From NCBI RefSeq assembly GCF_030247185.1, contig NC_080571.1, forward strand, positions 160,542,852 through 160,606,851: DNA of 64,000 nucleotides. The letters are read 5' to 3'. Positions 21,945-35,170 of this stretch are shown one piece after another. The first letter of the stretch is position 1. Every line of letters begins with the position of its first letter. The DNA comes from Malaya genurostris. Taxonomy: Eukaryota > Arthropoda > Insecta > Diptera > Culicidae. A program made the translations under genes and the position numbers. The notes beneath the pieces were generated by a model that made no database searches, was not told the DNA's origin, and worked only from the letters and a program-made list of their open reading frames with translations.

Positions 21945-22640
21945 ATACTAGTATAAAGATGTGTTCAACATCATCACTTTCACTTTCGCATTGCGTTCGT
22001 AATTGAATGTGTAAGTGACGGTACAAATTATTTAAACTGCCATCTTAATGAATCTTCTGGTAGGAAATATTGAAAGTTTAATTAACTCCTTATGATAATC
22101 TGGGGCACTAAAAAGTGCCTTGAAACAATATCTGACGACTGATCCCTTCTGGTGTGATATAGTTGTTGTGTACCGGCCCGGCTGGAGGTGGATTTCGTGA
22201 GGTCGTCGATGTTGCTCTCGTGTGTGTCTTGTTTCGGGAACAGTTGCTCAGCAAATGGTAGGAAAAATGAACCACTCAACTTTTATATGGATGCTCTTGT
22301 ATAGAAGCAGACATCTCGCGTTCTGATTGGCTGATGCTGTCATGGGTTAAATCAGCAGGTTTTTCATTAGTGTACTATTGAAAAACTTCAATGTTGTTGC
22401 AATACACGTTCAAGTTGAAAATGTTTGGTTCTATTGGTATTTAGATTATATAAATCCTTCCACAGATCACTAAGCTATGAGCTTTCAAAATACGAGAAAG
22501 GCAAACGCGTCTTATGAAATCCTCTTTGATACTCGTTTATACCAAACATTTCAGAAAAGTTTAATTTTGAACTATTTGGGATTATGTCACACAACTGAAA
22601 ATTTTATCAGAAAATTGTGATCATATTTCCGATGGCATGT
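21945..22640. repeat. Histone-cluster-derived repeat, copy A
   Basis: The copy shares long, diverged stretches with 30196-30653 plus 34787-35170. It contains a TATA-like element on the minus strand (22281-22288) and another on the plus strand (about 22447-22454), back to back about 160 bp apart, with a gattggctg CCAAT-type motif between. A perfect histone-type 3' stem-loop lies on the minus strand at 22104-22119. This looks like a divergent histone promoter with a decayed gene. Only about 130 bases lie between the minus-strand start region and the stem-loop, too few for a histone. Confidence 0.5.
22104..22119 (-). promoter_or_regulatory. Histone-type mRNA 3' stem-loop
   Basis: The minus strand reads GGCACTTTTTAGTGCC: a 6-bp stem and 4-base loop that fits the replication-dependent histone stem-loop (GG at the base, U-rich loop, A after the loop). 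About 15-20 bases downstream is ATAAGGAGTT, resembling the purine-rich U7 site. Confidence 0.6.
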
Positions 22641-22769
22641 AGCAAAAATTATGTTGATTCATTAGATACAACAAGAGATATTCACGATCAAAAACTTATC
22701 ACTCTCTCATACGGTAAATTTTGAAAAGGCGCCCCATAGTAAAGTAAGTCGTATTCACGACAAAAGTTT

Positions 22770-23850
22770 TTATAGACAGAGACAGTGACGAGGAAGACAA
22801 ATGTTTCCTTGATTTAGATACAAATCAAGACGTAATTCTTACGGAAAATAAAAGATACGGTCGAATAACTGGTCGAGTCCGATCGGATACAGTATTAGTA
22901 TCACTAAATATAAATCATTTAAAGAGAACAAATTTTATAGATATAGAGAAAATTATGGCATCTTATAGATATAGAGAAAATTATGGCATCTTATCTAAAG
23001 GGGGACAAATTAATTATCACCGATGCGGCAGTGCACGAAATTGAGACCACTTCAAATGTGCCGATCAATAAACGGCAATACAGATTTCCAGAAGCTACAA
23101 AGAAGCATATTAATGAAGAAATGGAAGAAATGCGTAAACAAGGTATCATAAGGCCCAGCAAAGGTCAGTGGAATGCACCAGTCCTATGTGTTCCCAAGAA
23201 GGGCAATGAATTTGGTAACAAGAAATACAGAATCGTGGTTGACTTCAGGGCTTTAAATTTAGTTACAAAGCCATTTGTATACCCAATTCCACTAATTGAT
23301 GAGATTCTAGATAATTTTGGAACAGTAAATATTTTTCTACCATGAATTTAAAATCAGGATTTTACCAAGTACCAATTAACTCAAAAGATGCAGCGAAGAC
23401 AGCGTTTTCAACTCCAAAAGGCCACGTTGAATTCACAAGAATGCCTATGGGCCTGCGTAACAGCCCGTCGACGTTCCAAAGATTAATGAATACGGTACTT
23501 TATGAGATAGAAGGGGTTAAAGCAATTGTCTATCTGGATGATATAAATGTTTTCGGTGGTACACAATGAAAACTAACGCAAAGTTTTAAAAGGCTCTCCG
23601 CCGACATAATCTAAAAGCCGAGCCAAGTAAATGCCAAATTTTGAAAAATGAAGTTAACTATTTAGGACATGTAATTGACAAAGAAGGAATTCGTACTATG
23701 GAGGATAATATGAAAACAATAAAAGAGATGGCGGCACCAAAAACAGTCAAAGGTGTTCGCTCATTCTTAGGAACAGTAAATTTCTACGGAAAATTCATAC
23801 CTCACAAACAAACAACAACAATAAAAAATGGGAATATGTTATACTAGTAA
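22770..23850 (+). pseudogene. Ty3-type RT fragment
   Basis: Three frames carry consecutive RT blocks: 22983-23345 has the fingers (G-I-I-R-P-S, V-V-D-F-R-A-L-N), 23342-23569 has the palm (L-K-S-G-F-Y-Q, Y-L-D-D), and 23641-23847 has the thumb and connection (Y-L-G-H-V-I). Frameshifts separate them. A 27-bp direct duplication (atagatatagagaaaattat...) lies at 22937-22993. It is a different lineage from the element at 1-4517, since palm motifs differ. RNase H and integrase are not recognisable. Confidence 0.75.
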
Positions 23851-25262
23851 AGGTTCAATCACCGATTGAAAAAGTATACGGATTGAGGAACCGAACGTTA
23901 GCACCGAATACCAAGATAATTGAAAAAAGTATCAGAGACATTAGAAAAGTAATAAAAAAGGAAAAAACTGAAATCATGAGAATAATTGAAATAAAGAAAA
24001 ATAGCATACAGTTATAACAGAAATTAACAGCAAACATCATACAATGATACGTTGATATAAGAATTCAACAAAAAAAACTCAAAACCACAGTGTAAGGAAA
24101 ACAGTGGGTAAGATAAAAACATGGAAAATATACCAAGAAGGGAAAAATATCAGCGAAATATGTAGGATGAAAGTCGAAATGAATCAATTCGAATACGAGA
24201 AAAAAATGAATGCGAGCAGAAGGATATTAAAACTGTTAAGAGGGTAATAAGCATAGGTTTTACGATGTTATTGGATGAAAAAGTACGAGAGTTAATAAGA
24301 AATAAAATTATACTTATGCGATGAAACGAACCTAATGAAAACAAGTGGGCATCAAACGTCAATAGAAAATTGAATGGTTATTAGCAGACAAGATCGGGAA
24401 GATGACAAAGAAACATCAGAGGGAAAATAAAGCAATAGGTTACATTGTCAAAGAAGATATATAATGGAGGGAAAACATATGAAGAAGAAAAAAAAATTAT
24501 GGGAAAATATGGGATTCTAATGATCCTAGATGAATTAACAAATCGAGAAAATTCTAATATATTATAAACATGGGAATCATGTCAAACACAGCAATACCGA
24601 GCTGTCCAGAAGGATTAAAATGTTAAATTGAAGAGGAAGATTACAGATGTGAGAAAAATGTGTACTTAGGAGGAAGCTATAATGCTACAAATTAAAATGA
24701 ACTGGGGAAAAGTTACAATGCGTTGAAAACAAAAAAGAGAGTACATTACACAAGTGAGGTAAACATAATGGCATGGAATACGGAAATAATGTTATAAATA
24801 AAGAGAATTTCTATGGAGAAATGAGATGGTTTATCATTAAACAACATAAAACTAACACTGAAAGGACACTATAAGAACACTTCGAATAAAAAAATAAATA
24901 AAATAGGAATGAGATATGACGGATAAGACAAAAAAAGATAAGACTTGTAACGACTACCAAAAAGACACTGGCCAGCACATAATTTCTGTATGATGTATGC
25001 ATTTATGCAATGATCTTAGTATGAGTGATTAGGCGTGTGTGGACAAGGGGATCGCGACCCCATAATGATAAAAAAAAATATATAGGCACACTATATTAAT
25101 GAATTGATGATTTCTAGAGTGCAAATTACGCACTCAAATTAATATGTCGATAAAATACAGATACGACAATATGGACATGTAAAAGTTACGAAAACACAAT
25201 GAAAGAAAGATAAACAAATAATGCAAATTTTATATACCAAAGAATTTATGGGGATATATATA
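23851..25262. other. AT-rich degenerate tract
   Basis: Strongly A-rich on the plus strand with no coherent frame. It may be decayed remains of the Ty3-type element at 22770-23850, but I see no motif to prove it. Confidence 0.4.
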
Positions 25263-27072
<1,810 letters not shown>

Positions 27073-27350
27073 CCTTGTAATTCCGGAACCGGAAGTGGGA
27101 TCCAAATAAAACTCATGAAAATGATAAAAGGCTATAAGACCTTTCATTTAAATCTAAGTTTGTGTAAATCGGTTCAGCCATCTTTGAGAAACGTGTGTGA
27201 CTATTTTTTCTTTTTTTTGTGCATATCACCCTGTAATTCCGGAACCGGAAGTCGGATCCATCTGAAGCTCAGGAACTTTTTACCATTTGGATCTCAAGAC
27301 CTTTCATTTGAATCCAAGTTTGTGAAAATCGGTTCAAATATGGATGCTTC
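27073..27350. repeat. Dispersed 'ccggaaccggaagt' repeat, two tandem units
   Basis: Two units about 160 bp apart both begin tccggaaccggaagt and share gacctttcattt and aagtttgtg...aatcggttca. A more diverged copy lies near 35668. From memory, this motif set is abundant in mosquito genomes; not checked here. Confidence 0.6.
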
Positions 27351-27394
27351 TGCTTTCGATCCGCCGCGAACACCCATTGCATTAAACTGGAAAG

Positions 27395-28485
27395 AATTCA
27401 GTATCTTTGTTTGCGTATTACCTTAGGTTGCATGCAGTCGACACATACGATGAGTCTCGAAGTGCTCGGGGGTGTCTTACCATTGAAAAATCGATTCTGG
27501 GATCTCTCATATCGATCGCTTATCCGATGCGATATCTTGAATCCGATGGTGATTGAAAACTTCGAAAAGCTTGTCGAGCTCAATTCTCAGACCCGTTTTA
27601 TGTTCTTGTATTTGAATTACATGGCTCAAAGTATTAATCCTTCTTTGTTTCTTTCCAAACATGCTCTTTTCTTGGATACTTCTGATTCTACTGTGTTTTT
27701 CGACACATCCATGAGAGAAGAGATTCGTGGAATTCCGAATCACATGCGCCCCCAAGTGGCCCCTAATATCTTTCATAATAGATTTAGAACAGTCAACTGT
27801 GAAAAGGTGTTTTACACTGACGGATCAAACATCAACGAGTCCACAGGCTTCGGTATCTTTAAACAGAACATCACTGCTTCGTACAAACTCAGTGATCCCT
27901 TGTCCAAAGATCATTACTTCATTGTCATGGACAGTCAGAGTCCAATAGAAGCTCTCCCGGCAATGAAGCCAGGAAAGTATCCCCCATATTTCCTGGCGAT
28001 AATACACTTGAGAACTTTATCTGGACAGTCTTATTCAATATAGTTAGTCTGGGTTTCATCGCATTGTTCCATTCCGGGAAATGAAAAGGCAGACTCATTG
28101 GCAAAGGTGGGCGCATTAAAAGGTGACATTTATGAAAGACCAATCTGCTTCAATGAATTTTCTATCGTCAGAAAACTCTCGAAAGTTGACAAACTTCATG
28201 GAGCAATGGAGAACTGGGACGATGGCTACATTCCGACGAATTCCCTTGGTTCAGGGGGATGCGACTCATGTCAAATCACTACATTTTCAACGCACATCTG
28301 CGGCTTGTTGGGCTCGCATAAAGCGATCTCTGCACCTGCGGTGACGGTTATCAGGACATCGAGCATGTCGTGTGGTCGTGCGTAGAGTATCGCGACGCCA
28401 GGTCGAGGCTACCGACATCCATTAGGGCCCAAGGTAGACCGCCTGTGGTTCCGGTTCGGGATGTGTTGGCGAGTCGGGATAGTTC
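27395..28485 (+). pseudogene. I-clade LINE 3' end (RNase H and tail)
   Basis: The fragment starts with the segment ending in STHTMSLEVL, as in the copy at 5242-7395, and continues through RNase H (Y-T-D-G-S near 27815; M-D-S-Q near 27930). A deletion between them removes the A-E-L-A block with the catalytic Glu. Later pieces in other frames include the zinc-like C-terminus (C-A-E-Y-R-D-A-R) and end at VRDVLAS. The last bases lead straight into the hexamer array, as expected if the 3' tail of the LINE seeded it. Confidence 0.8.
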
Positions 28486-30092
28486 ATAACGATAACGATA
28501 ACGATAACGATAACGATAACGATAACGATAACGATAACGATAACGATAACGATAACGATAACGATAACGATAACGATAACGATAACGATAACGATAACGA
28601 TAACGATAACGATAACGATAACGATAACGATAACGATAACGATAACGATAACGATAACGATAACGATAACGATAACGATAACGATAACGATAACGATAAC
28701 GATAACGATAACGATAACGATAACGATAACGATAACGATAACGATAACGATAACGATAACGATAACGATAACGATAACGATAACGATAACGATAACGATA
28801 ACGATAACGATAACGATAACGATAACGATAACGATAACGATAACGATAACGATAACGATAACGATAACGATAACGATAACGATAACGATAACGATAACGA
28901 TAACGATAACGATAACGATAACGATAACGATAACGATAACGATAACGATAACGATAACGATAACGATAACGATAACGATAACGATAACGATAACGATAAC
29001 GATAACGATAACGATAACGATAACGATAACGATAACGATAACGATAACGATAACGATAACGATAACGATAACGATAACGATAACGATAACGATAACGATA
29101 ACGATAACGATAACGATAACGATAACGATAACGATAACGATAACGATAACGATAACGATAACGATAACGATAACGATAACGATAACGATAACGATAACGA
29201 TAACGATAACGATAACGATAACGATAACGATAACGATAACGATAACGATAACGATAACGATAACGATAACGATAACGATAACGATAACGATAACGATAAC
29301 GATAACGATAACGATAACGATAACGATAACGATAACGATAACGATAACGATAACGATAACGATAACGATAACGATAACGATAACGATAACGATAACGATA
29401 ACGATAACGATAACGATAACGATAACGATAACGATAACGATAACGATAACGATAACGATAACGATAACGATAACGATAACGATAACGATAACGATAACGA
29501 TAACGATAACGATTACGATTACGATTACGATTACGATTACGATTACGATTACGATTACGATTACGATTACGATTACGATTACGATTACGATTACGATTAC
29601 GATTACGATTACGATTACGATTACGATTACGATTACGATTACGATTACGATTACGATTACGATTACGATTACGATTACGATTACGATTACGATTACGATT
29701 ACGATTACGATTACGATTACGATTACGATTACGATTACGATTACGATTACGATTACGATTACGATTACGATTACGATTACGATTACGATTACGATTACGA
29801 TTACGATTACGATTACGATTACGATTACGATTACGATTACGATTACGATTACGATTACGATTACGATTACGATTACGATTACGATTACGATTACGATTAC
29901 GATTACGATTACGATTACGATTACGATTACGATTACGATTACGATTACGATTACGATTACGATTACGATTACGATTACGATTACGATTACGATTACGATT
30001 ACGATTACGATTACGATTACGATTACGATTACGATTACGATTACGATTACGATTACGATTACGATTACGATTACGATTACGATTACGATAAC
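28486..30092. repeat. Hexamer satellite: (GATAAC)n then (GATTAC)n
   Basis: About 171 units of gataac (28486-29510) switch at one point to 96 units of gattac (29511-30086), then one final gataac. No other substitutions are visible. The six-base unit has no stop codon in several frames on either strand, so long Asp-Asn/Asp-Tyr and Arg-Asn/Arg-Tyr frames are artefacts. The assembly may not show the real length. Confidence 0.97.
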
Positions 30093-30195
30093 ACAACTGA
30101 AAAACTTCGGGCCTCACCCGAAGTTGAAATTCGTAATATGTGAACTATCCTAACCTGGGAACTCCAGGCGTGTTTAATTGTGATTTCGTAATCTG

Positions 30196-30653
30196 TTTAC
30201 ATACTAGTATAAAGATGTGTTCAACGTCATCACTTTCGCTTTCGCATTGCCGTTCGTAATTGAATGTGTTAGTGACGGTACAATTTTTTTTCAATTTCCA
30301 CCTTGATACAAACAAATTTCAACAAGTTCTTTATGATTATCTTTAGCCCTGAAAAGTGCTATGAATTGTCTTAAAAGTGTTTTGAATGGGCTTTGCTGGA
30401 CTTTTTGGCTGCTTTTCTACCGGGTTTCAGAGCCATCGTGCTGACGGTGTCTCGTATGTTCAGAGTAGCTGATTTAACTTAAATGACGCAGTTTCTCACA
30501 TCATATTTCATTTTATACCTGCTACTGGTGTACGGACAGCCCCTTTCCTTTTCCTGTTCGCAGAACGGAAAACAGTGGGACGACAGGTCCTCAATGTTGC
30601 TCTCGTGTGTGTCTTGTTTCGAGAACAGTTGCTCAGCAAATGGTAGGAAAAAT
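30196..30653. repeat. Histone-cluster-derived repeat, copy B, left half
   Basis: Similar to copy A from tactagtataaagatgtgttc onward, and interrupted at 30654 by the Jockey LINE; it resumes at 34787. It contains an H2B-like remnant on the minus strand and a degenerate histone-type stem-loop (30345-30360). Confidence 0.55.
30371..30436 (-). pseudogene. Histone H2B-like remnant
   Basis: ATG at 30436 opens 21 codons reading MALKPGRKAAKKSSKA then diverging to a stop. This resembles the basic H2B tail (M-A-P-K-x-S-G-K-A-A-K-K). About 25 bases past the stop is a histone-type stem-loop (AGCACTTTTCAGGGCT on the minus strand) followed by ATAAAGAACTT. Upstream at about 30520-30545 the minus strand has TACACCAGTAGCAGG, like the H2B C-terminal Y-T-S-S-K. 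The fold domain is missing, so this is a rearranged pseudogene. The resemblance is short. Confidence 0.5.
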
Positions 30654-30877
30654 AATTTTTTTTTTCGCATAAATATCTGTTTATTAATCTTATTTTTGTG
30701 TATTACATCAACATTTTACAGTACAAGTGTTTTGACCCTTTGGCCTTTCATCTTTGTTGTTCATACGATTCGTTATTAATATTAAGTGTTTTAGTTACTC
30801 TTGTTTTAACATACTAATGTTTAATCATAATATTTATTTGAATTATTTATAAAATGTCTACCTACTTATAACTATCC

Positions 30878-33543
30878 CTAACCTAATACGTACAAATTTT
30901 GAATTATTTGTATTTCAGAGATTGAGCACCTCTCTTCAAATTTCGTGCAGTATTGTTCGAATTTTTGTTCTAGTATATCCAGTGAGGCAATCTCATGTAC
31001 TTCACTAGTCCTTGTCCAAGGGGGTAGATTTAGAATCATCTTTAAGATCTTACTTTGAATGCGTTGAAGCCTAAGTTTGTGTGTTCGTGCACAACCCCGC
31101 CAAACAGGGACTGCGTATTCAATTGCGGGGTAGATGATTTGTTTATAGACAGCCATCTGATTCTTCAGGCATATTTTAGATGTTCTACAAATCAGCGGAT
31201 ACAGAGACCTAATGAGTATGCTGCATTTTTGAACGATTTTGTCAACATGTGACCTGAATATCAGATGTCTGTCAAAGGTGAGTCCTAGATAGATAACTTC
31301 ATCGGACCATTGATTGACCTCATCACCGAATCGTATTCTGCATTCGTCTGATGGAACAAGTTTTGGAGATCTTGAATGTGGAAACAAGATGACCTGAGTT
31401 TTTGCTGCATTGATCACAATTTTCCAGCTTGTAAAATATTCCGTTAAAGCGTCCAGACCTGTCTGTAGTTTATTTTTCAGAGCATTAATGACACGACCTT
31501 TATAAAGAATGGCAGTATCATCAGCAAATTGTGACAGAACACCACCACCTGGAAGAGGTGGGATGTCTGATGTAAAAATGTTGTATAGAATGGGACCTAG
31601 GATACTTCCCTGGGGTATACCAGCAGGAATAGTAAATCTTTCTGAAAGTGCATTATTCAGAGAAACCTGGAATGCTCTATCTGCAAGATAATTTTTGATA
31701 ATTTTAATAAGACACATGGGAAAATTATACCGATGCAATTTGAACACCAGTCCATCGTGACACACATTATCGAATGCCTTTTCAATATCCAATATTGCCA
31801 TGGCAGTCGTTTTGGACACTGATTTGTTTTGCTGGATGACGTTGTTAACCCTTGTGAGCTGGTGGATGGTGGATCTTCCTTTCCGGAACCCAAACTGTTC
31901 TTCCAGAAATATATCCTGTTCATCTGCAAAAGCAAGAATTCGCCTTTGTATTGACTTTTCAAACAGCTTGGATAGGGCAGAGAGTAAGCTGATGGGCCGA
32001 TAGCTCTTGGAAAAGGAAGGATCTTTCCCCCATTTCAAAATTGGGATAACTTTAGCTAACTTCCACATTGAAGGGAAGTAACCCAGCACCTGTTGAAAAG
32101 TTTAGCTAAGAAGACAAATGAGCGAATACTCAAATGTTTCAGCTCAATGTTGAATGTGTTGTCGAAACCGGGGGCCTTCATATTTTTGGATTTTTTCACA
32201 GAAGCCATCAGCTCATTCGCAGTGACTCTACTTTCCTCAGGAACCAAGCTGTCTGATTGGTCAACCTCAGCTACGCTATCAGCAAAGGCTATTTCATATG
32301 GACTAACAATGTTGAGTCCTAAATTGTGAGAACACACAAACTGCTGGCCTAGCGCATTTGCCTTCTCTACTGGTGTGATTAAAGGTATTCCTTCAGCTGC
32401 GTCCTGGGGCGACATCAGAGGAGGAATAGGCTTTGGTTTTTTCTTAAGCACCTTCGTTAAGGACCAGAAGGGCTTTGAATGTGGGAGAATTTCTCGAAGC
32501 TTTTGCTGGAAGTTCCTGTTGCGAAGCTCAGATATCCTTTCCTGGATTATCCTAGTTAAGTTGTTATAAGTAGTCTTCCTATCTAGGATGCCAGTTCGTT
32601 GATACTGCCTCCGGTAGATATTCCGAAGTCGGATGAGTTTCTTGGTGACACTGTCGATTTGAAGAGAGGAACTCGGCATATGTTGTACTGGAACCGTCCT
32701 ATCCCGAGCGACTGTGATTGAATGCTTGAAGGAAGATAGGGCCGCATCGATTTCCATCGGGGAATCAAGTGGCAAATCGATATTAATAAGTTGGTCGGCG
32801 ATTTGTTGAAATTGGACCCAATCGGTGCGATAATAGTTCCTCCGTGGTTGAATAGGCACTGTTTCTGGTGAAGATCCCAACGTCAATATTACTGGAAAGT
32901 GGTTAGAAGAGAGCTCGTAGAAGACAACCGGAGAGCTGTCTATGGCGATGTTGCTGATGAATATATCCAAAATGGAATGAACTCCCGATCTGGAAAGTCG
33001 CGTTGGTTGATCCGGAGCGAAGATGTTGTATTGTCCAGCTTCGTAATCTTCGGCAAGTACGAATCCGTTTCGATTCTGTCTTCTGTTTCCCCACAGCTCA
33101 TGCCGTGCGTTCAGGTCCCCAGCAATGATGAATTTGTTCTGTCGTCGAGTGAGCATAGCCAGATCTCGCTTCAATGATGCACACGTACCATCTCGAAGAT
33201 TGGTTTGTTTGGGGCAGTACGCTGCAATGATGATGATGGGTCCCATCGTCGTTGTAATCTCAATTCCGATGGCTTCTATGAGTTGCAATTTAAAGGCTGA
33301 CAGAAGTCTGCGCTGAATGGATCGTTTAATGGCAATGGCAACTCCCCCTCCTCTGGTAGTTGCCCTGTCGAGCCTGTGAATCCTGTAATTGGAAATAAAA
33401 TTAGAAATTCCAGGTTTAAGATGAGTTTCAATTAAAATAGCAATATCGGCATTCTTCTCTTGAAGAAAGTCGGACAATTCAGCAGTTTTGCTCCTGAGTG
33501 AGCAAGCATTCCAATTTACTATAACCAACTCATTATATTGCAT
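30878..33543 (-). pseudogene. Jockey ORF2 (endonuclease, RT)
   Basis: ATG at 33543 overlaps the end of ORF1. Endonuclease motifs are N-W-N-A, I-E-T-H and G-D-L-N-A-R-H. The linker and RT start follow up to about 32090, where a one-base loss shifts the frame (C-W-V-T-S versus L-G-Y-F-P-S). The second frame (32089-30878) has Y-R-P-I-S-L-L, P-Q-G-S-I-L-G-P and F-A-D-D-T-A. The C-terminus ends at 30878. One corrected base would give a complete ORF2, but the copy as it stands cannot make RT. Confidence 0.85.
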
Positions 33544-34686
33544 ATTCGATGATGAATTTGCCTAATGCGTTGATTTGATCTAGCCGCGTTCTGCAGTTTC
33601 GTAGTTTTGTTGTCATTGTTTCAAAAATGACGATCAGTTGTTCAACAGAAAATAAATCACCAGAGTCATCCTTTGCTTGTGGTTGATTATTGCCCCATCC
33701 AGGAGGGATTTTTGAGGAAGATTCTTTTTGTGATCCAGCGGCTGAATCTTTTGGATTGCTGCGAGGAAGTGGCGGCAAATTCGGAATATCCCTCTTCGGT
33801 GGGAGCCGTGGGAAATTAACTTCATCCTTCTGTGGAACATTCTTGCGCGTTGATTGTTTGTGGGACGCCTGTTGTCGAATTTTTGTGAACTCAGCACGTT
33901 TGGGACACGATTTGCTAGTAGATGGATGGTCGCCATCACAGTTCACACATTTTACAGCGATATCATCTAGTAATCGTTGGTATTGTGTGGTTCGGCACAT
34001 TTCCCTCACCGACTTTTCATGTGGCAAATCCTCGCTCCATGGCCGTAGTTCAAACAGTTCGTGCACTGTGTGACATCCCGATGTACCGGTTTATACTTTT
34101 GCCATTCGATGATTATGTGAAATAACGATTTAATCGTTTTCAGTTGACTCATGGTGATGGAGCCCTTCTCCAGATGAATCAGGTACAGTTGATCTCTAAA
34201 CTTTTTGTCCGTATTATGTCGCTTCATTTTAAATACCATCAAAGGCTTTAGTCCAACCTCCGACAGTGCCTGCTTTAGTTCGGCTTCCATCATGTCGGGT
34301 AGTCCTCGAAGTACAACCTTCATAGGTTTGTTGGCGGCAATATCGTGTGTGAAGTATTCCGCTTTTGTCTGCTTCAGATAGCATTCCACTCCTTTGTAGT
34401 GGTTCAAAGCCGGAACAGTTATTTTGTAGCCTTCAGTACATAAACGGATTGTTGCCTGTAGTCCTTTGCTGATCAGTGTGTTGAAATCCGAGCGTAGAGT
34501 TGGTGGGAAGCCCTTCAGGTAGAAAGGCGGCATTTTTTCCTTCTTCTGCAGTTCCTCTTCGACATCTACTGGCAGATCAGCATATTGGTTTTTACTCAGC
34601 AAACGGTCGTTTACCTGTACATCACTTGGCTTCAGACGCTTAGCATCCTTTGGATCCTTCTCGGATCTTTGGCGGTTTTTACCCAT
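33533..34686 (-). pseudogene. Jockey ORF1 (Gag-like, zinc knuckles)
   Basis: ATG at 34686 starts a basic protein with a central domain (PPFYLKGFPP..., V-L-R-G-L-P) typical of Jockey ORF1, followed by the first zinc knuckle C-T-N-C-L-N-Y-G-H-G-A-R-I-C. A one-base shift near 34010-34040 moves the frame; the next piece (34066-33533) holds C-V-N-C-D-G-D-H and a Pro/Ser-rich tail. These proteins bind element RNA and aid nuclear import in the Jockey clade. Confidence 0.8.
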
Positions 34687-34786
34687 AGCTTGGGTAGGTA
34701 GACAACTGCGAATAAAAAATAAAACAAAATCGAAATTAGTCGTAGTAGGTTATTCGTCTATCCACATCGAGTGTTAGATGACGAAT

Positions 34787-35170
34787 GTAGGAAAAATGAG
34801 TCACTCAACTTTTATATGTATGTTATGCTCTTGTATAGATTCAGACATCGCGCGTTCTGATTGGCTGTCATAGGTTAAATCAAACAGGTTTCTCAATAGT
34901 TTACTATTGTAAAACTTCAATGTTGTTGCAATACACGTTCAATTTGAAAATTTTCGTTCTATCCGTAGTTAGATTATATAAATCCTTCCACAGATCACTG
35001 AGCTATGAGCTTTCAAAATACGAGAAAGGCAAACGCGCGTTATGAATTATCCTCTTTGATACTCGTTTATACCAAACATTTCAGAAAAGTTTAATTTTGA
35101 ACTATTTGAGATTATGTCACACAACTGAAAATTTTATCATAAAATTGTGATGATATATTTTCAAAAATAT
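34787..35170. repeat. Histone-cluster-derived repeat, copy B, right half
   Basis: Continues copy B after the Jockey insertion and matches copy A from gtaggaaaaatga to about agaaaattgtga. It contains the minus-strand TATA (about 34810-34817), the gattggctg motif and the plus-strand TATA (about 34975-34983), then an ATG with a short frame (M-S-F-Q-N-T-R-K) that I do not recognise. Confidence 0.5.

Larger units (their letters stand above)
30654..34786 (-). mobile_element. Jockey-clade LINE, nearly full length
   Basis: It is flanked by the 11-bp direct repeat gtaggaaaaat (30643-30653 and 34787-34797), with a poly-A tail (T run at about 30655-30665 on the plus strand). The 5' end reads ATTCGTCATCTAACACTCG. 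It contains ORF1 and ORF2 in the usual order. It inserted into histone-derived repeat copy B. Each ORF carries one frameshift, so this copy is probably a recent casualty. Confidence 0.88.

Noticed and set aside
21754..22026. Poly-Ile frames near 21.8 kb
   Set aside because: They come from the (AAT)n microsatellite.
22475..22610. Short frame starting MSFQNTRKA after the plus-strand TATA
   Set aside because: A weak resemblance to part of H2A (R-K-G-N) was considered; too short and poorly placed to call.
28351..30143. Two long frames, 588 codons (minus) and 560 codons (plus), of alternating dipeptides
   Set aside because: They are the hexamer array read in frames without stops. No start context, no other composition.
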